From Anaerolineaceae bacterium (GTDB lineage: Bacteria; Chloroflexota; Anaerolineae; Aggregatilineales; Phototrophicaceae), in NCBI GenBank assembly GCA_016124855.1, contig WGMX01000028.1, positions 186,001 through 250,000 of the forward strand: DNA of 64,000 nt. The letters run 5' to 3'. A program made the translations under genes and the position numbers. Positions within the stretch are counted from its first letter, which is position 1; every line of letters begins with the position of its first letter. Of the stretch, positions 9,101 to 20,125 are shown in pieces. The notes below the pieces were generated by a model. The model saw only the letters and a list, made by a program, of their open reading frames with translations, did no database searches and was not told the DNA's origin.

Positions 9101-10724
9101 CACCCAGCTAGCCGGTATGCGCGGTTTGATGGCTGATCCGTCGGGACGTATTATCGACCTGCCGATCCGCAGCCACTTCCGCGAAGGTCTGAATGCGCTG
9201 GAATACTTCATCTCGACACACGGTGCGCGTAAAGGTCTCGCTGATACCGCGCTGCGTACCGCAGATGCCGGTTACCTCACCCGCCGTTTGGTGGATGTGG
9301 CACAAGATGTGATCGTGAACCGTATGGACTGCGGAACTGAAGCCGGTATGTGGATCCGTCGTGCGGATGACATCGCCGGACAAACGGTAGCCGAGCGTAT
9401 CTTCGGACGCTGCGCGGCAAGCGATACCTATGACCCAGAAACAGGCGAATTGATCGTCGCCCGTAATGAACTCATCAGTGACGAAATCGCGGAGACGATT
9501 CAGAATAGTAAACTTGAAGCTATTCATGTTCGCAGCCCAATGACTTGCGCGCTGATACACGGTATCTGCGCTTTGTGCTACGGTCGTGATCTTGGACGCG
9601 GTGAAATGGTTGAGATCGGCTCAGCAGTGGGTATCGTGGCTGCACAATCTATCGGTGAGCCGGGTACACAGCTAACCTTGCGTACGTTCCACAGCGGTGG
9701 TACGGCGCAGGCAGCCGGTGACATCACCAGCGGTTTGCCACGCGTTGAAGAACTCTTCGAAGCCCGTAAGAAGCCAAAGGGTGAAGCAGTCGTAACGGAC
9801 ATCAGCGGTGTACTACGATTGAGTAAGCGCGACGGTGTACGTATCGCTACTGTAATCGACAGCGAAGCATTCAGCGAACAGCATGAAATTCCTGTTGGTT
9901 GGGATATTCTGGTTGAGGATGAAGGCGAAGTCAACGAAGGCGAAATTATCGTTGAAGAGGCCGGTGGAAATGGTGGCAAGATTGTCGCCAAGATGCACGG
10001 CGTTGTGCATTTGGAAGGCCACACGATCTACATTCGCTATGAGCGCCGACAGGAAGTGGAATACGATATTCCATCCAATGCACGCTTGATCCCTGAAGCA
10101 TTTGACGGCGCAGAAGTGACGGCAGGCCAGCAGTTGACGGAAGGCGCGAAGAACCCGCATCGTATCTTACGTATTCTGGGTTCAGAAGCCGCTCAAATTT
10201 ACTTGCTGACGGAAGTACAAGATGTTTATCGTAACCAAGGCGTGAACATTGCAGACAAGCATTTTGAGGTCATCATCCGCAAGATGCTGTCGAAAGTTCA
10301 AATCACCCGCAGCGGCGACAGTATGCTTTTGCCGGGCGAGCTAATTGATCGCCTGAAGTTACTGAATATGAACGAAGGGCTGATCGCCGAAGGTAAAGAA
10401 CCAGCGGCTGGTGCTCCAGTTTTACTCGGCATTACCAAATCCGCACTCAGTACAGACAGCTTCTTGTCGGCAGCCAGCTTCCAGCACACGATCAAGGTGT
10501 TGGCGGGCGCGGCCATCGAAGGCAAGATGGATAACCTGTATGGGCTGAAGGAAAACGTTATTATCGGTAAGCTGATCCCCGCAGGTACTGGCTTCCATAC
10601 CTACCAAGATCGTGAGCTTGTCGCGCCGAATATCACGCTTGAGGCGCAGGGCGCATATGACTTGACATCTGAGGACAGCTTCGACGATAACGAAGGCATG
10701 GAAGACATGGGGATGAACAACTAA
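6141..10724 (+). CDS. rpoC: DNA-directed RNA polymerase subunit beta'
   Basis: TTG start after gaggag; N-terminal Zn-binding [39 protein letters not shown] catalytic motif; full-length C-terminus. Confidence 0.97.
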   Translation: MEAKDFSALRISLASPDQIRSWSYGEVTKPETINYRRLRPEKDGLFCEAIFGPTKDWQCYCGKYKNVRYRGIVCDKCGVEVTRASVRRERMGHIELAAPVAHVWYTRRVPSYLGLLLDISRRNLDRVLYFAQYVITRVDEEARQKALGRIEKELAQKETLLGGDIEEQMETVRTQRDASLGQFEDRVKGIHDHFDNELSRLSDKVMQEAQSVQNRIESMVGQTASSDIDFATANQVIAAKGEQITNEHISRIQTATNAYLSDIQAEIEDMRQVELGKLDVEADSISGDAAKSMDEQRTELEGRMTAIRQAAEKARHELQDLRVLQFLPETRYRELKSRYGQVFHADMGAEAFYEILQGMNMDKLAVELWHEVRTTRSKQRKKKATKRLRVVESLRKSDNRPEWMILTVLPVIPPDLRPMVQLDGGRFATSDLNDLYRRVINRNNRLKHLLELGAPDVIVRNEKRMLQEAVDSLVDNSQRGKALSRRGRRELKSLSDMLKGKKGRFRRNLLGKRVDYSGRSVIVIGPKLKLHQCGLPKTMALELYRPFVISRLVRYNYASNVKGAKRIIEREKPEVWEVLEEVIKERPVLLNRAPTLHRLGIQAFEPQLVEGKAIQIHPLVCSAFNADFDGDQMAVHVPLSDKAVQEARELMLSTRNLLKPADGQPIVGPSKDMVLGNYYLTMDPTVEIISLKKNADKYPLMSALDGSVKVGVAFRSPGYYYTQNHLTPGVQVFNDVTETDDNGRTKVTEKAADRVLRAVLDGEVDCIVDNIHDFRKRIKKNKDAKEKLVVTNLSERRKVVDMDEMEYLYNLGLVELHTPILLGNIYDDRSPQVDPEPTTVGRCIFNRILPDEMRFVQDTMGKKQLQDLVAKSYQQVGAERTTDIVDAIKNLGFHYATISGTTIAVSDLTIPDERKDVLAQAEGVVDRAERDFRRGLLTEEERYQITIDEWTRAKDRLQDMIRQALDPYGPIAIMAISGSTKGGFGPITQLAGMRGLMADPSGRIIDLPIRSHFREGLNALEYFISTHGARKGLADTALRTADAGYLTRRLVDVAQDVIVNRMDCGTEAGMWIRRADDIAGQTVAERIFGRCAASDTYDPETGELIVARNELISDEIAETIQNSKLEAIHVRSPMTCALIHGICALCYGRDLGRGEMVEIGSAVGIVAAQSIGEPGTQLTLRTFHSGGTAQAAGDITSGLPRVEELFEARKKPKGEAVVTDISGVLRLSKRDGVRIATVIDSEAFSEQHEIPVGWDILVEDEGEVNEGEIIVEEAGGNGGKIVAKMHGVVHLEGHTIYIRYERRQEVEYDIPSNARLIPEAFDGAEVTAGQQLTEGAKNPHRILRILGSEAAQIYLLTEVQDVYRNQGVNIADKHFEVIIRKMLSKVQITRSGDSMLLPGELIDRLKLLNMNEGLIAEGKEPAAGAPVLLGITKSALSTDSFLSAASFQHTIKVLAGAAIEGKMDNLYGLKENVIIGKLIPAGTGFHTYQDRELVAPNITLEAQGAYDLTSEDSFDDNEGMEDMGMNN

Positions 10725-10744
10725 GGTTCATCGTTGCCAATAAT

Positions 10745-10775
10745 AAAAACGCGGGGCTTAATGCTCCGCGTTTTT
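10745..10775 (+). terminator. Intrinsic terminator after rpoC, possibly bidirectional
   Basis: AAAAACGCGGGGC-TTAAT-GCTCCGCGTTTTT, between convergent genes. Confidence 0.85.
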
Positions 10776-10804
10776 GATTACAGATTAGAGGTTAATATCC
10801 AATG

Positions 10805-11920
10805 TTATTTAAAGTTCCATGAGTTGAAGGCGAATTCCATATCCACCGTTCGCCCATCAGGCAACGTGATTAAAGTATGTGAGTCCGGTTTGACCACAGA
10901 GGCAACATAATAATCGGTAATTGTGGCTGTATACCCCTGTTCTGAGGCGATTGCCCAGCCCAACAAATCGCGGATAAGCGTCCCAAAATAGAGTTCTCCG
11001 TTCCAGACTTTCCCAAATGCATTCACTGGCGTGAATCGCCCGACAGGTGGACGATCAGCCGGAACAGGCCAACCAGAGTATGTTCCCAGCCCTACTTGAT
11101 CGTGACCAGCCCCATTGATCAGCACATAAACCATTTGAGTGTCTTGTCGCCAGATCATCATGCCATTTTCAAAGGGCTGATACGCAGCATAGGTCGTTAC
11201 TATCGGTGATTGGGTTATCCCGGCTTGAGGCGCACCAACGGACGCAGGAGCTGGCGACGTTAATGTGACTGCTAAGTCGGTCGGATTGGAGGAAGTCGGT
11301 GTACAAGCAGTGAGCGACGTTTCTTCAACCCAACCGTAAGTCGTAGTATTGGTGACCCTAATTAGACGCCACCATTGGACACCATCCCACACCCGATTTT
11401 CACCTGTTTGGGCAATTTTGAGACACTGACTTTGGTTTGTGGGGCGTACGAAGTCAATGGTTTGAAGTGTCTTCGCTGAAGAATTGGGTTGGTTTCGCAG
11501 CCAAACAAACGGAATACCCTCACGGATTTGAGCAGATGTGCTGTTTAACGGCAGTAACGATTGCGTGACCTTAGGTGTCAAGGAGGCAGTGGGTAGAGGC
11601 GGGGTAAGCAGACGTAGAGATTTTTCTTCGACCCAGCCTTGTTTAACCGGCCTTTCAACAGTTGAAACATGCCACCAATTCTGTACTCCATCTGAAACAG
11701 GATCGTTATCTAAAATGCGCAGTACACGTTTAGAAGACGAGATTACATATTCGACACACGCACAATTGGACGATGGTTGACTACGCAGCCACACGGATGA
11801 TAGTCCAGACTTAATGACCACTTGATCGTTCTGGTGAAAAGTGACGTTTTGAGCGGAGATATGAATGATGGGTGCAATGACCACAAAAAGTGCAGCCAAA
11901 ATGATTAACTGTTTACGCAT
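10805..11920 (-). CDS. Secreted protein with two SH3-like repeats
   Basis: Signal peptide; two repeats with VWLRSQPSS...W.....GWVEE.SL pattern typical of bacterial SH3b domains. Confidence 0.7.
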   Translation of the reverse strand: MRKQLIILAALFVVIAPIIHISAQNVTFHQNDQVVIKSGLSSVWLRSQPSSNCACVEYVISSSKRVLRILDNDPVSDGVQNWWHVSTVERPVKQGWVEEKSLRLLTPPLPTASLTPKVTQSLLPLNSTSAQIREGIPFVWLRNQPNSSAKTLQTIDFVRPTNQSQCLKIAQTGENRVWDGVQWWRLIRVTNTTTYGWVEETSLTACTPTSSNPTDLAVTLTSPAPASVGAPQAGITQSPIVTTYAAYQPFENGMMIWRQDTQMVYVLINGAGHDQVGLGTYSGWPVPADRPPVGRFTPVNAFGKVWNGELYFGTLIRDLLGWAIASEQGYTATITDYYVASVVKPDSHTLITLPDGRTVDMEFAFNSWNFK

Positions 11921-12003
11921 ACTTCCTCTAGTTTCGTTTCATAGGTAGCTACTCCTGCATGTATTGTATGACTGATTCTGCGATATCAGACACAGAGAAT
12001 CAA

Positions 12004-12030
12004 AAACGCAGAGCGATAAACCCTGCGTTT
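12004..12030 (-). terminator. Intrinsic terminator 3' of the glycosidase-like gene
   Basis: AAACGCAG...CTGCGTTT hairpin. Confidence 0.6.
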
Positions 12031-12050
12031 CGGTTTTGAAACCACCTCAC

Positions 12051-13607
12051 TTAATTGCAGTAACTCGGCAACTGAACATCAGGGCGAACCGCGTCATAAA
12101 TCATCCAATAGGCAGGGCGTTCGGTACGATTGCCGCTGTCCAAATTGAGATTACATTGGTCGCCGGGGAAAGTGATGCTGTAAGCCGCCATTTCGTCATG
12201 GTTTGTGATGGTCACTTTATTGGCAACGTTCAGATTCCAGAGAATCACGGGGCCCATAAAATCCATTGACTGCGCCATTTGGAAGGCACGAATCAAATAA
12301 GTGCCCTGCGACATACGGTCATTGTAGGCCATCCAAGGTTGGGGCGGATCACCGGGAAAACGATCCCATGTGGCGTATCCAAACTCAGTAGCAAAAAGCT
12401 TACTGCCGGAATGTCCATTTTTAACCATAATATCATGGAAAGCGTTGACATTATCCAAGAAGAAGAAATGTGGGTTATCGTCCCAACCACGATCCTGACT
12501 CATCTGGCAGCAGGTTGAATCAGGCGGATTACCCCAACCATACGGGTGAATCCCGACATAAATATCCGGCAGTTTTGCTAACCCTGCATTATACATTTCT
12601 TGGAGAAAAGAGCGGTCATCACGCGATCCGACATCTGCATTATCTGAGGTCGGAGCAAGACCTGCTGTGATAATCATGAGTGGGACAGCACGAGGTTCTT
12701 TGGGATCGGTTTTCATACGCTCGGAATAGGCATTGATGGCGTTGTAGGACGGCATCAAGAGCTTCATGTAGGATGCGCCATTCAAGGGCTGCCCCTGCCA
12801 TTCTCGCGAGAGATTAGGCTCGTTCCAGACTTCAATGGCATCCAAATGCTGCCCGAACTCCTGCATCATGAGATTAATAAAATGTGCTAGTGTATTTGGA
12901 TCATCGGGAGGGCCGTCTTCAGTCTGATTTGAGCGTGCCCAAGCCGGTGCTTTGGCAACGCTGATGAGAATATCCAGACCTTTTTGATTGGCAGTCTCGA
13001 GGTAAATTTCCAAGCGCCTGAAGTCTACAGAAAGCTCATCGGGGCTGTTCGGCTGTAACTGCTTCCACGAGATTTGAACTTTGAGCCATTTGACACCCAG
13101 ATTCGCAATTGAGTCCAAAGCTTTGTTCCAGTCGTTTTGATCTAAGTTAGGGTCAAGCTGAATACCCATCCTCGCAGGATCAAGATTCGGCAATGCGGTT
13201 GGCTGTGGCCCTGAAGTTGGTGGAACCGTCGATGGTACGGTCGGTGGAATCTGCGACGGTTCGAGCGTTGGCCCTTCAGTCGGTGGCGGAGGTGTTACAC
13301 TCGGCACAGGCGTTGACGTTGGCGGAAGTGTGTAATCTCCACCAATAACTGCTCCTAATGGTGTATTAGTCGGCCCTGTAGGAACTACTGGCGGCGGAGT
13401 CTCAGTTAAGGTTGGGGTTTCGGTAGGCACAATTGGCGTTTCGGTGGGTGGAAGCAAAGTCGGTACGTCAGTCGGTACAGAGGCAATTTCGGCTTCGTGT
13501 GTAGGCGTAACATAAATGATTATCGGTGCTTGGGGTGAACAAGCGACCAACAGAACCAATAACATAGCAATAGAACAAAGGTGGCGTGTGTGATTTGTTT
13601 TTATCAT
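12051..13607 (-). CDS. Lipoprotein with clan GH-A-like glycoside hydrolase domain and Pro/Thr-rich linker
   Basis: Lipobox LVACS; (PT)-rich linker; IEVWNEPNLSREW (acid/base) and KLFATEFGYATWD (nucleophile) motifs. Confidence 0.75.
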   Translation of the reverse strand: MIKTNHTRHLCSIAMLLVLLVACSPQAPIIIYVTPTHEAEIASVPTDVPTLLPPTETPIVPTETPTLTETPPPVVPTGPTNTPLGAVIGGDYTLPPTSTPVPSVTPPPPTEGPTLEPSQIPPTVPSTVPPTSGPQPTALPNLDPARMGIQLDPNLDQNDWNKALDSIANLGVKWLKVQISWKQLQPNSPDELSVDFRRLEIYLETANQKGLDILISVAKAPAWARSNQTEDGPPDDPNTLAHFINLMMQEFGQHLDAIEVWNEPNLSREWQGQPLNGASYMKLLMPSYNAINAYSERMKTDPKEPRAVPLMIITAGLAPTSDNADVGSRDDRSFLQEMYNAGLAKLPDIYVGIHPYGWGNPPDSTCCQMSQDRGWDDNPHFFFLDNVNAFHDIMVKNGHSGSKLFATEFGYATWDRFPGDPPQPWMAYNDRMSQGTYLIRAFQMAQSMDFMGPVILWNLNVANKVTITNHDEMAAYSITFPGDQCNLNLDSGNRTERPAYWMIYDAVRPDVQLPSYCN

Positions 13608-13720
13608 AGGTAGGATGGTATCACAGAGGTAAAGGGCTGGCTATAAGAATTCGCTGAGAGTTGGGGAGGCGTTAGGAGAAATTGTGTGGTAAAATAGAAT
13701 TTCTGTTCAACAATAAGTAA

Positions 13721-13749
13721 TTGACAGCGCTCGGCTGAATACCTAGAAT
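13721..13749 (+). promoter_or_regulatory. Sigma70-type promoter upstream of gyrA
   Basis: TTGACA-N17-TAGAAT 38 nt upstream of the start codon. Confidence 0.7.
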
Positions 13750-13787
13750 ACCATTCAGACTTAGGGAAAAACATTCAGGATATAGAT

Positions 13788-16253
13788 ATGACAAACGGGA
13801 TCGTTCGTCAGGTCAACATTGGTCAAGAGATGCGTGAGGCATATCTTGATTACGCGATGAGCGTTATTGTGGCACGCGCCTTACCAGACGCGCGTGATGG
13901 CTTGAAGCCTGTTCACCGGCGGATTTTATACGCCATGTACGATATGGGCATACGCTCGGATAGTTCATATAAGAAAAGTGCTCGTATCGTCGGTGAAGTA
14001 CTTGGTAAATACCATCCACACGGCGATTCAGCCGTCTACGAATCAATGGTTCGCCTAGCACAAGACTTTTCAATGCGCTATGAACTCATCGACGGGCAAG
14101 GCAATTTTGGCAGCATAGATGGTGACGGCGCGGCAGCTATGCGTTACACCGAAGCCCGCATGGAACAAATCGGTGAAGAACTACTGGTTGATATTGACAA
14201 GCAGACTGTAGATTTTGTCGAAAATTTCGATGGGAGTCTGAATGAGCCTGCAGTACTGCCGTCAGCCTTTCCCAATTTATTGGTTAACGGGTCATCAGGT
14301 ATCGCCGTGGGTATGTCCACGAATATACCTCCGCATAACTTAAATGAAATATGTGATGCCCTGACATACATACTCGAGCAATGGGAAAAAATTGACGACA
14401 TCACCGTCAAGGACTTGATGAACTTCGTCAAAGGGCCGGACTTCCCTACTGGCGGATTGGTTTACCGCCACATCGACGGGTTGGATACAGACGAAGATAC
14501 GTTGGTATCCGCATACGCAACTGGTCGCGGTAAGATTACGATGCGGGCTAAAGTTCACATCGAAGATATGGGACGCGGTAAATCACGCATTATTGTCAGT
14601 GAACTCCCCTATCAGACGAATAAGTCCTCATTGATTGAACGTATCGCCAATCTGGTGCGCGACGGCAAACTGGAAGGAATCGCTGACTTACGTGATGAAT
14701 CAGACCGTCAGGGTCTTCGCTTGGTCATTGAATTACAGCGCGGGGCCGATCCTACAACTGTACTGGCCAGTCTTTTTAAGCTGACCCCATTACAGGAGAC
14801 ATTTAGTATTAATACATTGGCGCTGGTTGATAATGAACCACGCACTCTTAGTTTGAAACAATGTCTAAAAGTCTATTTGGATCATCGACTAGATGTGGTT
14901 AAGCGTCGCAGTCAATTTGATCTCGCACGAGCGCAAGAACGGGCGCATATCCTTGAAGGATTACTCAAGGCATTGGATATGATGGATCAAGTCATCGCGA
15001 CGATCCGCAAATCCCAAACAGCTGATACTGCCCGTACCAATTTGATGAATTTGCTCAAAATTGATGAAGTGCAAGCGCAGGCCATTCTGGATATGCAGCT
15101 GCGGCGTTTGGCAGCCTTGGAACGTAAAAAGATTGATGACGAATACAAAGAAAAGATCAAACTCATCAAGTATCTAGAAGGCTTGTTAGCAAGCCCCTTA
15201 AAACAACGCCAACTCATCGCTGAAGAGTTGGGTGTCATCAAAGATGCGTATGGAGATCGACGTCGCACCGTAATCATGGACAGCACAGCGACAACCATCC
15301 AGACCAACGACCTGCTTGTCCCATCGGAAGAAACATGGGTTACAGTGACCGTTGAGGGCAAGATGGGTCGCAGCTTCGAGAACACACAGCCAAAAGTCAC
15401 TGCCGACCTTAAAGACCCGCCACGTTTTATTATGGCGACCGATACAGCGCAGCTTGTGTATTTGTTTACGAGCGACGGGCAATGCGCAACCATTCCTGTT
15501 CATCAACTGCCACAGATTCATGAAGCAGCAGACGGAGCAGTATTCACAAGCCTTGTTCCGCTGCCAAGTACGGCGGATATAACTGCGGCGATTAGCCTGC
15601 CTGAGTCCTTGGAACAGGGCAATTTGATGTTTGCGACAGCCAACGGCGAAATCAAACGTCTGCGTATTGAAGATTTGCCGGGTATGACTTCTAACACCTT
15701 CACGATAATGGACGTGGAAAAAGACGACAAACTTGGTTGGGTTATGGTCACAAATGGCGAAAATGAAGTCATTTTAGCGACTGCTCAAGGTCAGACTATT
15801 CGATTCAGCGAGAACGATGTGCGTCCAACAGGATTACCAGCAGGCGGTATGCGCGGCATCAAGCTGCAAGGTCAGAAGGACCGAGTCGTAAGCGCATTTG
15901 TGGTCGTACCTGACCAATATGTATGGAGTATGACTGACGATGGTGTTGCCCAAATTTCGCCTATTGCCCATTATCCTTCACAGGGACGTGCTGGCAGCGG
16001 TGTAATTGGGATGCGTTTGCCTTCAAGCAGTCGCGAGCTTGCCGCAGCGACCATTGGCCGACAAGATGATAACATTATCGCCCTGACAAGCCGCAAAAAA
16101 GCGTTCTATATGCGTTTGGGACGGGCTCCTCAAGTCGCTAGAGGTAAAACAGGTGGGGACTTCATTATTTCGATGCGAGAAAAAGAGCAAGTGATTGCGG
16201 TTATCACCTATCAACCACGTATGATGATGCCAGAGCCTGAACCGGCTGATTAA
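13788..16253 (+). CDS. gyrA: DNA gyrase/topoisomerase IV subunit A
   Basis: [55 protein letters not shown] (catalytic Tyr region [10 protein letters not shown]); C-terminal propeller-like repeats. Confidence 0.92.
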   Translation: MTNGIVRQVNIGQEMREAYLDYAMSVIVARALPDARDGLKPVHRRILYAMYDMGIRSDSSYKKSARIVGEVLGKYHPHGDSAVYESMVRLAQDFSMRYELIDGQGNFGSIDGDGAAAMRYTEARMEQIGEELLVDIDKQTVDFVENFDGSLNEPAVLPSAFPNLLVNGSSGIAVGMSTNIPPHNLNEICDALTYILEQWEKIDDITVKDLMNFVKGPDFPTGGLVYRHIDGLDTDEDTLVSAYATGRGKITMRAKVHIEDMGRGKSRIIVSELPYQTNKSSLIERIANLVRDGKLEGIADLRDESDRQGLRLVIELQRGADPTTVLASLFKLTPLQETFSINTLALVDNEPRTLSLKQCLKVYLDHRLDVVKRRSQFDLARAQERAHILEGLLKALDMMDQVIATIRKSQTADTARTNLMNLLKIDEVQAQAILDMQLRRLAALERKKIDDEYKEKIKLIKYLEGLLASPLKQRQLIAEELGVIKDAYGDRRRTVIMDSTATTIQTNDLLVPSEETWVTVTVEGKMGRSFENTQPKVTADLKDPPRFIMATDTAQLVYLFTSDGQCATIPVHQLPQIHEAADGAVFTSLVPLPSTADITAAISLPESLEQGNLMFATANGEIKRLRIEDLPGMTSNTFTIMDVEKDDKLGWVMVTNGENEVILATAQGQTIRFSENDVRPTGLPAGGMRGIKLQGQKDRVVSAFVVVPDQYVWSMTDDGVAQISPIAHYPSQGRAGSGVIGMRLPSSSRELAAATIGRQDDNIIALTSRKKAFYMRLGRAPQVARGKTGGDFIISMREKEQVIAVITYQPRMMMPEPEPAD

Positions 16254-16277
16254 TTTGATTTTGATAGCCAATATTCG

Positions 16278-17504
16278 TTACTGAGTGATGTTGATGCCAC
16301 TATTGGCAGTTTTGGCCTCAGCACGAATATTGGCTGCTAAGTCTTGTAACCACTGGGCTGGTGAAATACCTAGGGTATCCGCAATATCAGTTTCAATGCG
16401 TTCATAAGTTCTAAGCGAATCTTCAAACATGCCTAACTTTCGATAAATCCCCATTATCAACCCGGCCAAGTCTTCACGCTGACGGTTGAGTGCGCTGGCA
16501 CGGATAAATAGACCTAATGCAGATCGAACATCGCCTGATTGCTCCAGCATCTTCCCCTGCGTAAACAACGCTTCACCGTACAACTGGCTTAATTCGTGAC
16601 GGCGGTTTTGAACCCAAGGATTGGCTTGAGCGTCAATTCCAATAAGGAAATCGCCTTTATATAGCCAAATGACTCGCTTCAGCAAGTCCTGAGCCGAATT
16701 TTTCGTTTCGATAGCGCTGCGTTGTATCAAATCTTTGAAAAGAGACACATCGTAAATAAGATTGATACCAGTGGCAATTCGATAAAAACCACCCGAATAT
16801 TGGGTTAATTCCAGACCCAATATTGAGTTGATCTTGCGTTTTGTGACGTGAAACACATTTGTTGCTTCGTGAACAGGTAAACCCGGCCAAAACACATCAA
16901 AGATTTGGCTGCGTGTCGCCATCCCTTTATCAATGAGATAGAAGAATAGGTTGCGTGGTAAGTCTCCATCCCAGTCAGTTACCGGTTTTCCGTTGAGCAA
17001 TACATGACCGCCGCCTAGCGCTCGGACTTCGAGCAGCTTAGCCTCATTCGCAAGTGCGACATAATCAGGAAACATAAGACTGTTTTCGATGGGAATGATT
17101 CTTGCTTGTGATCGAATCAAATCGTTAGAGCGTACAAAGGCGGGAATTGAACGGCTAAAGACTAGTACACGTAAATTTGGCGAAGGAATAAAATCGTTCA
17201 GCAGGGTTTCGAGACTTTTTGGTTGAGCACGATCCGCCTCGTCAAGTATTACCAAACGAATATCTGACCATGTACTGGTTGGAAATTGTTCTGTGAAACA
17301 CCTTTCCAATTTATCTTTCAAGGCGGAATAAGCCTGATTTGTTCCTTCAAAAGGCACATACAGGCAGGCGGGCTCCTGCAAGAACATTTTCAGCACATTA
17401 TGTTGGGGCAAGTAGGCGGGTTGCACAAAGACAAATTTGATATTTGAATCCAATACTGAAATCTGCTGACGAATTAGCTCATATAAAAAATCGAACATGT
17501 GCAA
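16278..17504 (-). CDS. BTAD-type transcriptional regulator with N-terminal degenerate ATPase-like domain
   Basis: C-terminal winged-helix/BTAD (GGGHVLLNGKPVTDWDGDLPRNLFFYLI..., QRREDLAGLIMGIYRKLGMFEDSLRTYERIETDIADTLGISPA). Confidence 0.7.
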   Translation of the reverse strand: MHMFDFLYELIRQQISVLDSNIKFVFVQPAYLPQHNVLKMFLQEPACLYVPFEGTNQAYSALKDKLERCFTEQFPTSTWSDIRLVILDEADRAQPKSLETLLNDFIPSPNLRVLVFSRSIPAFVRSNDLIRSQARIIPIENSLMFPDYVALANEAKLLEVRALGGGHVLLNGKPVTDWDGDLPRNLFFYLIDKGMATRSQIFDVFWPGLPVHEATNVFHVTKRKINSILGLELTQYSGGFYRIATGINLIYDVSLFKDLIQRSAIETKNSAQDLLKRVIWLYKGDFLIGIDAQANPWVQNRRHELSQLYGEALFTQGKMLEQSGDVRSALGLFIRASALNRQREDLAGLIMGIYRKLGMFEDSLRTYERIETDIADTLGISPAQWLQDLAANIRAEAKTANSGINITQ

Positions 17505-17680
17505 GCTTTCCAGTTAGGGAGTTGGAAGTAAGGTAAGTTGGAAATACGTCTGGTTTCAGTTATAAAAAAGAAATTATAACCGAATTAAAATTAGACGCAA
17601 ATCATAACTTCATTAAGGCATTAGTCAATCATGACTTACAGGCTGCAAACCCCGCAGTCTATGCTAAGGGTTCTCTCCAA

Positions 17681-19879
17681 TTATGCCATTTTACGTCGGC
17701 GTGCTTCTATCACATTTTGAATGTGTTCCATCTTGTTCAAAATCCGCGTTAATTGATGAAAGTTTGCTATTTCCATGGTTAATTGGACGACTGCGACATT
17801 TTGGCGGGTAGTGACCGCCACCTTGGTCATATTTACCTTTTCATCCGCTACGATGGTGCTAATATCCCGTAGGAGTCCATCACGGTCGTAGGCAACAATC
17901 TCGACCGGTACGGTATAGCGTTCCTCAGCGGGCATCAATCCCCATGAAACATCCACCAAACGCTCAGGCTCACTATGTGACTGCATATTACGACAGTCAG
18001 CACGATGCACCGTAACACCTCGTCCACGCGTGACATACCCGATGATTGGATCACCGGGCATAGGGTTACAGCACTGACCTAACGTAACCAACATGCCACC
18101 AAGGCCGTTGATATTGATACCATTGGTTTCAATCTGAATTTGAGATGGAACAGGATGCGGAGAATCAAGCATTTCCTCGACCAACGATTTTTGCTGATCA
18201 CGACGCTCGGTTTCCAGAATTTTGGTTGCAATTTGCGGCCCATTTATATCCCCTGCCCCGACTGCAACTAGAAAATCTTCGAGCTTATCGTAGCCAAAAA
18301 TTTGGGCGACATTTTCAAAGGATGTGTGTTCGACACCGAGGCGTTTAAGTTCGTGTTCGAGAAGTTCACGACCACTGACAATATGCTTCTCACGATCCTG
18401 TTTGCGAAACCACGCTTTGATCTTGTCGCGCGCGCGCGCTGTGTGCACATAGCCCAAGTCGGTGTTCAGCCAATCGAGACTTGGGCCACCCCGCTTGGAA
18501 ATCAATATTTCTATTTGTTCGCCTGTGCGCAGTTTATAGTTAAGGTTGACCAAACGCCCTTGCACTTTCGCACCACGACAACGGTGGCCGACGTCAGTAT
18601 GGATGTAGTAAGCAAAATCGATAGGCGTTGCTCCTAGAGGCAAATCGACAATATCACCTTTGGGAGTAAAAATGTATACACGGTCTTGAAACAACTCGTT
18701 CTTCATCGTGTCAACGAAATCAGCGGCGTCTTTGGCTTCGGGGCCGAACTCCATCAAGCGACGCAGATAACTGAGGCGATTTTCAAAGGCTTCGTCCCGA
18801 TTCTTCTTGTTGCCTTCCTTATAGCGCCAGTGTGCAGCGATACCATACTCTGCATCTTCATGCATTTCCCACGTACGGATTTGCACTTCCAAAGTTTTAC
18901 CTTGACTGTCACGGACGGCAGTGTGAAGGCTGCGATAGAAATTATCCTTGGGAGCCGCAATGTAATCGTCAAATTCTCCAGACACAGGCCTCCATAAACT
19001 GTGGACAATTCCTAGTACCTGATAGCACTGATTGACATCATCCACAATGACACGGACGGCACGCACATCATAAATTTGGTCAATCGGAACATCTTTACGA
19101 TCCATCTTTTTATAGATGCTATAAATATGTTTGGGACGGCCACTAATGACCGCTTTCGTCAAGCCATGCGCAACGAGTTTTTCGCGCAGCGTTTTGATCA
19201 CATTACTGACATAGGATTCACGATCCGCTCTACGTTCATCAACAGCCGTGGCAATGGCTTTATATTTTTCTGGCAAAAGATATCGGAAACTTAAGTCTTC
19301 AAGTTCCCATTTGATCTGCCATATTCCCAAGCGGTTGGCCAGAGGAGCAAAAATATCGAGGGTTTCTTGTGCTTTTTGCTGCTGTTTTTCCGGAGACATA
19401 TAGTGCAGAGTTCGCATGTTGTGCAAACGATCAGCCAGCTTAACCAATACAACCCGAACATCATCGTTCATGGCCAGCAGCATCTTGCGAAAATATTCAA
19501 GTTCTTTGTCCGCAGCTTTTCCTTTTTTATTGGTGTCCACCTTGATGGGTAAATTTTTGAGTTTGCTCACACCATCCACAATGTGAGCGATGTTCTTGCC
19601 GAATTCATTACGGATTTCGTCTGTCGTGACACTCGTATCTTCAACCAAGTCATGCATGAGTGCTGCTGCTATGGCTTCTGCGTCAAGTTTCATCTCAGCG
19701 AGTATGTGAGCAACAGCCACGCAGTGCGTAAAATAAGGTTCACCGGATTTTCGGAGCTGCCCGGCATGAGCCGCTTCGGCTTTGCGGTAGGCTTTTTCGA
19801 TCAGTAGACGATCATTTACAGACAAATCTGGAAGTAAATCCAGTATCGATTCAATGTTTAACCCGGCAATCTGTTGCAT
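17681..19879 (-). CDS. Bifunctional (p)ppGpp synthetase/hydrolase, Rel/SpoT family
   Basis: HD domain (MHDLVEDT), synthetase region (VYDVRAVRVIVDDVNQCYQVLGIVHSLW), TGS and ACT domains; start taken as MQQIAG (longer ORF starts at 19924). Confidence 0.93.
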   Translation of the reverse strand: MQQIAGLNIESILDLLPDLSVNDRLLIEKAYRKAEAAHAGQLRKSGEPYFTHCVAVAHILAEMKLDAEAIAAALMHDLVEDTSVTTDEIRNEFGKNIAHIVDGVSKLKNLPIKVDTNKKGKAADKELEYFRKMLLAMNDDVRVVLVKLADRLHNMRTLHYMSPEKQQQKAQETLDIFAPLANRLGIWQIKWELEDLSFRYLLPEKYKAIATAVDERRADRESYVSNVIKTLREKLVAHGLTKAVISGRPKHIYSIYKKMDRKDVPIDQIYDVRAVRVIVDDVNQCYQVLGIVHSLWRPVSGEFDDYIAAPKDNFYRSLHTAVRDSQGKTLEVQIRTWEMHEDAEYGIAAHWRYKEGNKKNRDEAFENRLSYLRRLMEFGPEAKDAADFVDTMKNELFQDRVYIFTPKGDIVDLPLGATPIDFAYYIHTDVGHRCRGAKVQGRLVNLNYKLRTGEQIEILISKRGGPSLDWLNTDLGYVHTARARDKIKAWFRKQDREKHIVSGRELLEHELKRLGVEHTSFENVAQIFGYDKLEDFLVAVGAGDINGPQIATKILETERRDQQKSLVEEMLDSPHPVPSQIQIETNGININGLGGMLVTLGQCCNPMPGDPIIGYVTRGRGVTVHRADCRNMQSHSEPERLVDVSWGLMPAEERYTVPVEIVAYDRDGLLRDISTIVADEKVNMTKVAVTTRQNVAVVQLTMEIANFHQLTRILNKMEHIQNVIEARRRKMA

Positions 19880-20080
19880 ATACCTGTCTTGCCTGTACCC
19901 TTCAACTCTACTAACTATAAGCAAATGTTAATGGCAATAGTTTAGCTTTAATTATATGCTCTGTCTGGCAGTTTGCGACTCTTTGATTAGACACTAGCCC
20001 CAATAAGTCAAAAGAAATTTAGACGTGACATTTTTCGTCTTGAAACCATAAAATAAGCACGGCAGAGTGATGGGTATGTA

Positions 20081-20095
20081 GCTGTATAATACAGC
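20081..20095 (+). promoter_or_regulatory. Palindrome overlapping a TATAAT -10 element upstream of moeA
   Basis: GCTGTAT-A-ATACAGC containing TATAAT, 31 nt before the ATG. Confidence 0.4.
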
Positions 20096-20125
20096 AACAA
20101 GCGTACGAACCACATATGAGGGGCA

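Noticed and set aside
9578-10024. 148-aa minus-strand ORF inside rpoC
   Set aside because: Antisense to the conserved rpoC C-terminal region; codon-bias shadow.
13690-13710. AGAATTTCTGTTCA upstream of gyrA as a LexA box
   Set aside because: Too degenerate relative to known LexA boxes and not repeated; the region is better explained by the nearby promoter.
14987-15493. 168-aa minus-strand ORF inside gyrA
   Set aside because: Shadow ORF opposite an intact gyrA frame.
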